Below, piece after piece: positions 1 to 6,594 of a stretch of DNA of 8,230 nucleotides. Below the pieces are notes generated by a model. The model ran no database searches, had not been told where the DNA came from, and saw nothing but the letters and a program-made list of their open reading frames with translations. Made by a program: the position numbers and the translations under genes. Source of the stretch: Draconibacterium sp. (GTDB taxonomy: Bacteria > Bacteroidota > Bacteroidia > Bacteroidales > Prolixibacteraceae); assembly GCA_015493625.1 (NCBI GenBank), contig WGCT01000514.1:1-8230 (forward strand). Direction: 5' to 3'. Positions within the stretch are counted from its first letter, which is position 1; every line of letters starts with the position of its first letter.

Positions 1-905
1 CGGAAAATTATTCGGGAAAAAGAGTCGCAAATAAAGAAAAGCAGTTAAACGACCTCAAAAGAATTGTTGAACTTTTACCTCCCGATAATACAAAAAGCGG
101 ACACGTCTCATTTTTTAGATACTACGTTTACCGACTGGCTAAAAAGAAAGTTGAAGAGTTGAAAAATGGAAAACTTCCGGTAGTTATATATCTGCACGAA
201 TACGATTTTAATCAGGGATTTTCGTCGATGGCATTCGATCACGAAATACAATCTTTTTTCGAGAAGATGGTTGAACAGGAATTTGCTGTTTTTGCTTACG
301 ATAGGATTGGGTTTGGGAACAGAAACGAAGAGGGAACTCGCTTTTATGAGTGTTATCCGCACTGGTCGAAAATGGGAAAATCGGTGGCAGATCTTAAAGG
401 AGCGGTCGATGCGTTGACTCATTACGATTTAATCGACAGCTCGAAAATATTTGTTGTGGGATATTCTTGCTGAGCAACGGTTGCTCTGTTTGGAGCTGCA
501 ACCGACAAGCGAATTGCAGGCGTAGTAAGTGTTGCCGGATTTACTCCGTTACGGAAAGCCACAATCGACAAAGGAATGGAAGGGGTAAAAATGTACTCGC
601 ACCTGAACAGCGGACAATTACCACGTTTGGGATTTTTTGTGGGGAACGAAGCAAAAATTCCTACCGACTTTAACGAAGTGCTGGCTTGTATTGCTCCCCG
701 ACCACTTTTAGTAATTGCTCCGAAAATGGATAAGGACGCCAGTAGCCCCGATATTCAGAACTGTGTAAAACAGGTGAAAAAGGTGTACCAACTTTACAAT
801 AAACAAAATAATATTGAGATGTTTTTGTCCAACGACTACAATCGTTTCTCGTATCCGATGCGCGATAAAATATACGAGTGGGCCGCTGAACAATTAAATA
901 AATAG
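1..905 (+). pseudogene. alpha/beta hydrolase (dienelactone hydrolase/acetyl-xylan-esterase-like), 5'-truncated, in-frame stop
   Basis: The frame with codons starting at position 3 is open from the left edge to TAG at 903-905, apart from one TGA at 471-473. The first stretch reads as a hydrolase core: VVIYLHEYDF (171-200) is the beta-strand/oxyanion-loop region, AYDRIGFG follows at about 294-317, and VVGYSC ends just before the TGA. After the TGA the same frame continues with ATVALFGAATDKRIAGVVSV and later IAPRPLLVIAPKMDKDA (about 690-740), the strand that normally carries the acid residue. Frame is kept across the stop, so this is a nonsense change and not a frameshift. The missing residue is the second Gly of G-x-S-x-G. 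The usual C-terminal catalytic His is not obvious; the equivalent stretch reads NDYNRFS. The left edge hides the true start and any signal peptide. The fold call is strong. Inactivation is inference, and a sequencing error or UGA readthrough is possible. The substrate cannot be named. Confidence 0.75.
471..486 (+). other. in-frame TGA in the nucleophile elbow, followed by a small hairpin
   Basis: TGA at 471-473 follows the codons for GYSC and precedes those for ATVALF, so it sits where relatives of this family have Gly (GYSxGAT). One G-to-T change from GGA would create it. Positions 472-477 (GAGCAA) pair perfectly with 481-486 (TTGCTC) around a 3-nt loop CGG. This six-pair hairpin starts inside the stop codon. 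Its loop is far closer to the UGA than in known bacterial SECIS elements, so it is not good evidence for selenocysteine insertion. Confidence 0.8.
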
Positions 906-1014
906 TTTTGTAATCATTATCTCGTGTTGTGAAAAACTGGTTTTTGTCAGGAAATAAGATAACCTAAATCGATACTGATTGGTTGTGTTATTCCAAATGT
1001 AAATGAAATTTTTT

Positions 1015-1022
1015 TATATTTG
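1015..1022 (+). promoter_or_regulatory. possible Bacteroidota -7 box upstream of the acyltransferase
   Basis: TATATTTG matches the Bacteroidota sigma-factor -7 consensus TAnnTTTG. It lies about 100 nt before the proposed ATG at 1122. No convincing -33 TTG/TTTG is seen 19-21 nt upstream, so the call is weak. The surrounding gap 906-1121 shows no other gene or strong repeat, and no clear intrinsic terminator for the hydrolase. Confidence 0.35.
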
Positions 1023-1121
1023 AATTATGTAAGACAGTTTCAACTCATTAAGCTTTTCGTTCCAATGTACATTGTGATTCTATGAAAAGCGGTGTGGCTT
1101 GAGCAAATAAAAGTTATTTTA

Positions 1122-2465
1122 ATGAAGTACGAAAAGTGGTCGTTAGGTTACTACATACTTAAGCAATATGTTCGGTTTGTCGACTGGATAATGCACAATA
1201 GAACCATATTAATCGGGTTAAAAAATATTCCCAAAAACAAACCTTTGCTTTTCACTCCCAACCATCAGAATGCACTTAGCGATTCGATGGCAATTTTATT
1301 ACACACAAAATATCAACCTGTATGGTTGGCCCGGGCCGATATTTTTAAGAATAAAACTGCCGCGGCAATTCTGGCATTCCTAAAAATATTGCCGGTTTAC
1401 CGTATGCGCGATGGAAAAGAAGAGCTCGCAAAAAATAGCGATACATTTTCACATAGTATTAAGGTACTGAAAAATAAAAAGGTTCTTGCACTTTTCCCCG
1501 AGGCAACACATACCGGGAAACGACAAATGATTTCGCATAAAAAAGCTGCACCCCGCATTGCATTTATGGCTGAGGAGCAAACCGGAGGAAACCTCGACAT
1601 TCAGATTATTCCCATTGGAATCTATTACAGCGACTATTGGAAATTTAACAGCAATCTTATTGTAAAATTTGGTAATCCAATAGCTGTAAACGACTACCTC
1701 GAAGAGTATAATGACAATCAGAGTGCGGCAACTTTGTCGTTACGAAACAGGATTCACGAAGAGGTGCAACCTTTGGTTTTCAACATTCAAAGTAAAAAGC
1801 ACTATTTCGATTTTGAGGAGATTGTAAAGGTTTACGGCAAACACTTTTTAGCACGTCAGAATAAAAAATATTCTATTGTTAAGCTTTTTTATTCGAACCG
1901 GAAACTGGCCGAATTACTCGATAATTTGGAAGCTGAAAATGCAGAGGCAGTTGCACCGCTGATTGAGAAAGTAAAACGATATATTACGTTGGTGAAAAAG
2001 CTGAAACTGAGAAGTTGGCTGGTGGAGAATCATAAAAACAATGTACTCCGGATAGTCTTAAACATCGTAATTTTGATAATTGGATTGCCGGTTTTTGTTT
2101 ATGGTTTTTTATTTAATGCCATCCCGTTTTTTGCCATCGACACGCTAAACCGGAAAAAAATAAAAGACAGGGCATTTTGGAGTTCTTTTGCGTTGGCCCT
2201 AGGAATAATTGTTTTTCCTATTGTTTATCTGCTCGAGTTGCTTGCGGTTTCGTCGTTGTTGCCTGGTGTGTGGCCGAAACTTGCATTTTTGGTAAGTTTA
2301 CCGTTTGCCGGAAAGCTTGCATTTAAATGGTACATTCTATTTCGAAAAACAGTCGGGCGTTTTCGAATTTTATCTCTAAAGCTGTTTAAAAAGAGTGTGT
2401 ACGAAAAGTTAATTTCAAATCAAAAAATGGTTTTTAACGAGCTGGACACGCACCTCCCCGTTTAA
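1122..2465 (+). CDS. PlsC-type 1-acyl-glycerol-3-phosphate/glycerolipid acyltransferase with C-terminal membrane domain
   Basis: A 447-aa protein likely to transfer acyl chains to a glycerol-phosphate or related lipid acceptor at the inner membrane. Numbered from the ATG at 1122: the acyltransferase motif is NHQNALSD (H48, D54), followed by ILPVYR (about 89-94), FPEATHT (125-131, the FPEG-like substrate motif) and IIPIGIYY (162-169). The His-Asp spacing is five residues, not the classic four; as I recall, this is seen in the subfamily with NHPNALxD. After the catalytic domain (about 1-220) comes a charged linker, then hydrophobic stretches at about 309-340 and 352-405 that look like several membrane segments. 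The GTG at 1092 would add ten residues (MWLEQIKVIL); I prefer the ATG because MKYEKWSLGYY looks like a natural N-terminus. Its stop lies 2 bp from that of the converging helicase gene. The exact acceptor is unknown; I do not assign plsC. Confidence 0.85.
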   Translation: MKYEKWSLGYYILKQYVRFVDWIMHNRTILIGLKNIPKNKPLLFTPNHQNALSDSMAILLHTKYQPVWLARADIFKNKTAAAILAFLKILPVYRMRDGKEELAKNSDTFSHSIKVLKNKKVLALFPEATHTGKRQMISHKKAAPRIAFMAEEQTGGNLDIQIIPIGIYYSDYWKFNSNLIVKFGNPIAVNDYLEEYNDNQSAATLSLRNRIHEEVQPLVFNIQSKKHYFDFEEIVKVYGKHFLARQNKKYSIVKLFYSNRKLAELLDNLEAENAEAVAPLIEKVKRYITLVKKLKLRSWLVENHKNNVLRIVLNIVILIIGLPVFVYGFLFNAIPFFAIDTLNRKKIKDRAFWSSFALALGIIVFPIVYLLELLAVSSLLPGVWPKLAFLVSLPFAGKLAFKWYILFRKTVGRFRILSLKLFKKSVYEKLISNQKMVFNELDTHLPV

Positions 2466-2467
2466 GG

Positions 2468-3787
2468 TTACCGTCTTTTCTTCCTTTTCTGACGGGCTTT
2501 AGTACGGGCAAATTTATCTTCGAACGAACGTTTCGATGAAAATTTATTTTTCTTTTTATGAAATGCTCCTTTATAAGTGGGGTCATCTATTTTTTTCTGA
2601 CGGTCAATTTCGCGAAGTTGTTGCTGGCTCTCTTTAAATTCGGTTTCTAAAACTTCAACTCCTTTGGGTAAATCCAACAATTCAATCTCCATCCGAATCA
2701 GTTTTTCAATTTTTTGCCAGTGCCACTCGTCCGACGGGTCGACCAGTGTAATTGCATCGCCTCTGTTTCCTGCCCGCGCTGTTCTTCCAATTCGGTGAAT
2801 GTAGTCTTCGTAATCGTTCGGAATATCGAAATTAATGACGTGGCTCACTTTGCTTACATCCATTCCGCGTGCCGAAACGTCGGTGGTAATCAACACCCGT
2901 ACATCGCCACTTTTAAATGCCTGAATGGAATTAATACGTGCGTTTTGCCCTTTGTTCGAATGGAGAATTCGTATCTCGCCCTCTGTTTTTCGTTGAACGA
3001 CTTTAAAAACTCCTTCGGCGTGTTCTTTGGTTTTTACAAAAATTACAACTCTGTAAAACTTCTCTTCGTCTTTTAGCAGATTTTCAATTAAGTTTAGTTT
3101 GGTCCGGTAATTTGGTACGCGGTATGCAATTTGTGTAACCCGCTCAACCGGTGTTGCCGAAGGAGCAACTTCCAGTTTTTCGTAATAATCCAAAAACTCT
3201 TCCGATAATTTCTCAATGTTTTCTGAAAAGGTTGCCGAGAATAGAAGATTCTGGCGTTTCGATGGGATAATTTCCTGTATCTGTTTTAATTGCGGTAAAA
3301 ATCCGAGGTCTAACATCCGATCGGCTTCGTCGATAACAAGGTATTTTACTTTTTTAAGTTTTAGGACACCGGCTTGGTATAAATCCCACATTCTACCCGG
3401 AGTAGCTACTAAAATATCGATTCCGGGTTCCAGTAATGCGGCGTGTTTTGTCCAGCCAATGCCACCAAAAACAGCAGCGTGCCGCAGCTCCGAAAAAGCG
3501 GTAAATTCAGCAATATCTTCGCCAACCTGAATGGCTAATTCGCGCGTCGGAACAATAATTACCACACGTGGGTCAACTCCTTCGGGTTTCCGTAGTTTTG
3601 TTAAAAGAGGCAAAAGGTAGGCGGCAGTTTTTCCGGTTCCGGTTTGTGCTACACCAACAATATTTACCCCCGAATTAATTTTTGGTATGGCCTGTTGCTG
3701 GATGGGTGTTGGCTCAACAAACCCAATTTCATTTAACGCTTTTAATATTGATTTGGCTATTTTTAACTCCTCGAATGTTCGTTTCAT
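2468..3787 (-). CDS. DEAD-box ATP-dependent RNA helicase, RhlE-like
   Basis: A 439-aa cytoplasmic RNA-unwinding ATPase, probably acting in RNA decay, ribosome assembly or cold adaptation. All core motifs are visible in order: Q-motif FVEPTPIQQQAIP (23-35), Walker A AQTGTGKT (47-54), PTREL (80-84), TPGR (129-132), DEAD (153-156), SAT (184-186), ARGMDV (306-311) and HRIGRTARAG (331-340). After the second RecA domain there is a short helical stretch (about 354-400) and a strongly basic tail rich in Lys/Arg (411-439), typical of RNA-binding tails of RhlE-type proteins. No motif is missing, so it should be active. The gene starts at ATG 3787, 26 bp after the dprA stop, with no obvious Shine-Dalgarno. 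It is the last of three minus-strand genes and probably co-transcribed with dprA. The family is certain. The choice of RhlE over other DEAD-box groups is inferred from the compact core plus basic tail. Confidence 0.93.
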   Translation of the reverse strand: MKRTFEELKIAKSILKALNEIGFVEPTPIQQQAIPKINSGVNIVGVAQTGTGKTAAYLLPLLTKLRKPEGVDPRVVIIVPTRELAIQVGEDIAEFTAFSELRHAAVFGGIGWTKHAALLEPGIDILVATPGRMWDLYQAGVLKLKKVKYLVIDEADRMLDLGFLPQLKQIQEIIPSKRQNLLFSATFSENIEKLSEEFLDYYEKLEVAPSATPVERVTQIAYRVPNYRTKLNLIENLLKDEEKFYRVVIFVKTKEHAEGVFKVVQRKTEGEIRILHSNKGQNARINSIQAFKSGDVRVLITTDVSARGMDVSKVSHVINFDIPNDYEDYIHRIGRTARAGNRGDAITLVDPSDEWHWQKIEKLIRMEIELLDLPKGVEVLETEFKESQQQLREIDRQKKIDDPTYKGAFHKKKNKFSSKRSFEDKFARTKARQKRKKRR

Positions 3788-3813
3788 TGTGCAAAAATAA
3801 CAAAATCAATTTA

Positions 3814-4917
3814 TTACCTCAGTTTATAAATTTGCCCGGGCAAAACAGCAACAACATTTTTAAATTCCAGATTTAGCAATATGGTTGAAATACGACTTGA
3901 TGTTAGCTCCATTTCTGCCGAAATCTGGTCGATAAAAAGCTCTCCCTCTTTTTGTAAAAGGTCAACTATTTTTTGTTCTTGTTTGTTTAATTCAACAAAC
4001 AAACTCGATTGTATATTTTTCTCTTTCTCACTGTTTTCCCAGTTCATAAAATACTCCAAATCATCAATCCCTTCCAGTAATGCAGCACCGCTGTTTTTTA
4101 TAAGTTGGTTGCACCCTTTCGAATAAATGTCGCCGGTACGCCCCGGGAAGGCAAATACATCGCGGTTGTACGACGCGGCAATGTCGGCAGTAACCAAAGC
4201 TCCACCTTTTTTCGCCGACTCAACCACGATTGTTGCATCGGCAAGCCCGGCAATTATCCGGTTGCGACGTAAAAAATTGGTAGGCTCTATTTTTGTTTTG
4301 CTTGTAAAATCGGTAACCAAACCACCGTTTGCAGTCATTTTTTTTGCCGTTTCGCGGTGCAACCCCGGATATAAATTATCGAGTCCGTGGCCAACCACGC
4401 CAACCGTTGGAATGTTATATTTTAGTGCCGATTTATGTGCCTGAATATCTATCCCATAAGCAAGTCCGCTAACTACGAGTATTTTATAATTACGTTCTGC
4501 AAATTTTTGTATCAGCGTATCGCAAACCTGTTTCCCGTAATCGGTAGCATTGCGTGTGCCCACAATACTTACTACCCGCTGCTCGTTCAGGTTCATCGTT
4601 CCTTTCGAATAGATTAATATGGGAGCATCTCCACAGCTTTTTAAACGCCTCGGATAATTTTTATCGGTATAAAAATAGGTTGCGATATGATGTTTTTTTA
4701 TGAACTCGACTTCCGTTTCAGCCCTCCCGAGAACATTGGCATTTTTAATTCGCCGGGCATTAACTTCTCCAATTCCCGGGATTTTTTTTAGCGATTTTAA
4801 CGGCTCCGAAAAAATACCTTCCACGCTTCCGGTGTAGGCAATTAAATTGCGTGCCAGAACGCCCCCAATTCCGGGAATTAACGAAAGTGCTATTTTATAT
4901 TTTATATGGCTATCCAT
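3814..4917 (-). CDS. dprA: DNA-processing protein DprA
   Basis: A 367-aa protein of the DprA/Smf family, which loads RecA onto incoming single-stranded DNA during transformation; in non-competent bacteria its role is less clear. The N-terminus (about 1-60) contains helix-hairpin-helix-like repeats, seen as IPGIG at 14-18 and again at 46-50. The Rossmann-fold core follows: VGTRNATDYG (119-128), VSGLAYGID (149-157), FLRRNRIIAGL (216-226 or so) and ESAKKGGALVTA (233-244), all hallmarks of the family. A C-terminal winged-helix domain is likely at about 308-367 (NKQEQKIVDLL to the end). Length and domain set are those of a full-length DprA. It starts at ATG 4917, 20 bp after the stop of the 150-aa membrane protein, and its stop is 26 bp before the helicase start, so the three probably form one transcript. 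Nothing looks truncated. Confidence 0.95.
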   Translation of the reverse strand: MDSHIKYKIALSLIPGIGGVLARNLIAYTGSVEGIFSEPLKSLKKIPGIGEVNARRIKNANVLGRAETEVEFIKKHHIATYFYTDKNYPRRLKSCGDAPILIYSKGTMNLNEQRVVSIVGTRNATDYGKQVCDTLIQKFAERNYKILVVSGLAYGIDIQAHKSALKYNIPTVGVVGHGLDNLYPGLHRETAKKMTANGGLVTDFTSKTKIEPTNFLRRNRIIAGLADATIVVESAKKGGALVTADIAASYNRDVFAFPGRTGDIYSKGCNQLIKNSGAALLEGIDDLEYFMNWENSEKEKNIQSSLFVELNKQEQKIVDLLQKEGELFIDQISAEMELTSSRISTILLNLEFKNVVAVLPGQIYKLR

Positions 4918-4937
4918 TTTGCTGTTTGGGAAATTGT

Positions 4938-5390
4938 TTAACGGTATAAAATGTCGTGTAGTGCTTCGCGCATTTTAATCCGGTCGTTAAAAGAAACTGC
5001 CGCCAGACTTACCGACTCGTATTCGGCAATGCCGCGTTGAGTTTGAACAATAAACGATACATCGGAAAGTTTCCCAAAAACCGAATTCTCAAAATTTACT
5101 TTCCGCAACAAGTTTTGAGGAAATTCAATGGAGTGGTAGTTTGCTTTTCCAAAACCGATGGCTTTGTAATAACGCAGAACCACACTGTTGTTGTTGGTGT
5201 TAAACTCGATAAACTGATAATCGGCAACATGAAAAAAGAGATACCAAAGCGAAAAAACACCTACGGTAATAAGGGCCGAAAGTGTGTAATCGAGCAAGAA
5301 AAGAATCAGTGCAGCGAGGGCGATAAAAATGCTCACAATAAAGAAAATACGTTTATATTTTATGGCTTGTTTTTTATTGTTTATATACAT
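4938..5390 (-). CDS. small two-TM membrane protein of unknown function, upstream of dprA
   Basis: A 150-aa protein that I do not recognise as a named family. It starts with a basic, Lys-rich N-terminus (residues 1-14), then two hydrophobic segments at about 15-34 (IFFIVSIFIALAALILFLL) and 38-56, separated by a short turn. This predicts a membrane hairpin with both ends in the cytoplasm. The remaining ~90 residues are soluble, rich in alternating beta-type sequence (FIEFNTNNNSVVLRYY, then SFIVQTQRGIAEYESVSL), and end in a helix (NDRIKMREALHDIL). Two TM helices followed by a beta-rich domain with a terminal helix resembles the bacterial PH-like layout, but that is inference. It is the first gene of the minus-strand run, 20 bp from dprA, and has a good -7 box at 5449-5456. 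The translation is uninterrupted and its codon use resembles the neighbours. Confidence 0.75.
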   Translation of the reverse strand: MYINNKKQAIKYKRIFFIVSIFIALAALILFLLDYTLSALITVGVFSLWYLFFHVADYQFIEFNTNNNSVVLRYYKAIGFGKANYHSIEFPQNLLRKVNFENSVFGKLSDVSFIVQTQRGIAEYESVSLAAVSFNDRIKMREALHDILYR

Positions 5391-5448
5391 TTTGCGTTAT
5401 TAAATTTCAAAGAAACAGATACGTTATCGGGTTTCAAATTTTCAAAAT

Positions 5449-5456
5449 CAAATTTA
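5449..5456 (-). promoter_or_regulatory. -7 box for the minus-strand membrane protein-dprA-helicase run
   Basis: The minus strand reads TAAATTTG, a full match to TAnnTTTG, about 60 nt upstream of the ATG at 5390. Transcription would start near 5442. A -33 TTTG at the usual 19-21 nt spacing is not evident. It lies in the only sizeable gap upstream of the run, which supports a promoter here. Confidence 0.45.
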
Positions 5457-5459
5457 TTG

Positions 5460-5467
5460 TAACTTTA
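5460..5467 (+). promoter_or_regulatory. -7 box for aroB-aroA
   Basis: TAACTTTA matches seven of eight positions of TAnnTTTG if the final G is counted. It begins 28 nt before the aroB ATG, giving a predicted leader of roughly 14 nt. It is only 3 bp from the opposite-strand box at 5449-5456. The -33 element is not clear. Confidence 0.45.
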
Positions 5468-5478
5468 TCGCAATTTAA

Positions 5479-5490
5479 CAGCAACTTATG
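5479..5490 (+). repeat. 12-nt start-context repeat, copy 1 (aroB)
   Basis: CAGCAACTTATG, including the aroB start codon, is identical to the sequence that ends in the aroA start codon at 6583-6594. There is no Shine-Dalgarno in either copy. It could be a shared translation-initiation context or chance. Confidence 0.6.
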
Positions 5491-6552
5491 GGAAATTCAA
5501 AAATATCATCAAAAATAATTTACAGTCGTTCTGTTGAAAAGGAACTGAAATTGTGGGTGGAGAAGTATCCGGCAGGAAAAGTATTTTTAGCAACCGAAGA
5601 AACCGTTGATAAAATCTGGGTATCTGAATTCGACGATTTCTTAAAGTCGAATGGAATAAAAAAAGTGGTCATTCCGGCTGGCGAGAATAATAAAAAAATT
5701 GAATCGGTAGCAAAAATCTGGAAGTTTTTATCGGAAAACGGTGGCGACCGTAAATCGCTTTTAATAAATATCGGTGGCGGAATGTTAACCGATTTGGCCG
5801 GGTTTGCAGCAACTACATTTAAACGTGGAATCGATTTTTTGAATGTTCCAACCACGCTGCTCTCGCAGGTTGATGCATCGGTTGGCGGAAAAACAGGAAT
5901 TAATTTTAACGGGCTAAAAAACGAAGTGGGAACTTTTAAGGAGCCGGTTGCAGTAATTATAAACACCAATTTCCTGGAAACAATCGACCAACAAAATTTT
6001 ATTTCGGGGTTTGGCGAAATGATTAAACACGGGTTAATTTACAACTCCGAACATCTGAATGAATTAAAAGCATTCGACTTTGAAAACATTGATTACAATG
6101 CACTTGAGACAATTATCCGGCATTCGGTAAATGTAAAAGCGTACTTTGTTGCCAACGATCCTACGGAGCAGAACATTAGAAAAGCATTGAATTTTGGGCA
6201 CACTGCCGGGCACGCTTTCGAGAGTTTGGCCATGCAACAAAACCGCCCTATTTTACACGGTTATGCAGTGGCTTTCGGAATGATTGTAGAACTTTTCCTC
6301 TCTTCAAAAAAATGTAATTTTGCTGTTAAAGAGCTAAAAAGTATTACTGAATGGCTCGTAAATATTTATGGAAAATTTGTAATAACCAAGAGTGACTACA
6401 ATCAACTTTTTGAGTTGATGACACACGATAAAAAGAATGAATTGGGCAGAATAAACTTTACGTTACTTCCTAAAATTGGGGAGATTGAGATTAACAGGGA
6501 TTGCAATAAAGAGCTAATTTTTGAGGCTTTTGATTTTTATCGTGAATTATAA
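5488..6552 (+). CDS. aroB: 3-dehydroquinate synthase
   Basis: A 354-aa cytoplasmic enzyme that converts DAHP to 3-dehydroquinate, the second step of the shikimate pathway, using NAD+ and a divalent metal (usually Zn2+ or Co2+). The NAD-binding glycine run is GGGMLTDLAGF (96-106). PTTLLSQVDASVGGKTGIN (121-139) is the family signature, with D129 and K135. GFGEMIKHG (174-182) supplies E177 as a likely metal ligand and K180; FGHTAGHAFE (236-245) supplies H238; LHGYAV supplies H257 as the third ligand. All expected metal and substrate residues are present and the length is normal, so it should be active. ATG 5488 is chosen because the conserved N-terminal region begins shortly after and the start is preceded by the same 12 nt as aroA. 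It is followed after 39 bp by aroA, most likely in one transcript. Confidence 0.97.
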   Translation: MGNSKISSKIIYSRSVEKELKLWVEKYPAGKVFLATEETVDKIWVSEFDDFLKSNGIKKVVIPAGENNKKIESVAKIWKFLSENGGDRKSLLINIGGGMLTDLAGFAATTFKRGIDFLNVPTTLLSQVDASVGGKTGINFNGLKNEVGTFKEPVAVIINTNFLETIDQQNFISGFGEMIKHGLIYNSEHLNELKAFDFENIDYNALETIIRHSVNVKAYFVANDPTEQNIRKALNFGHTAGHAFESLAMQQNRPILHGYAVAFGMIVELFLSSKKCNFAVKELKSITEWLVNIYGKFVITKSDYNQLFELMTHDKKNELGRINFTLLPKIGEIEINRDCNKELIFEAFDFYREL

Positions 6553-6582
6553 AACGAACTACGGATAGAACCCGGGAAGATT

Positions 6583-6594
6583 CAGCAACTTATG
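6583..6594 (+). repeat. 12-nt start-context repeat, copy 2 (aroA)
   Basis: CAGCAACTTATG ends in the aroA start codon and repeats exactly the context at the aroB start (5479-5490). Its position supports both start-codon choices. Confidence 0.6.

Noticed and set aside
471..510. Selenocysteine insertion at the in-frame TGA
   Set aside because: The hairpin after TGA has a 3-nt loop only 4 nt past the stop, unlike bacterial SECIS elements, and the stop falls on a structural Gly position, not on a redox Cys position.
931..946. AT-rich hairpin AAAAAC/GTTTTT as a terminator for the hydrolase gene
   Set aside because: Short, weak stem with a 2-nt loop and no T-run after it.
1092..1121. GTG at 1092 as the acyltransferase start
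   Set aside because: It adds ten residues with no family resemblance, and the ATG at 1122 gives a typical N-terminus.
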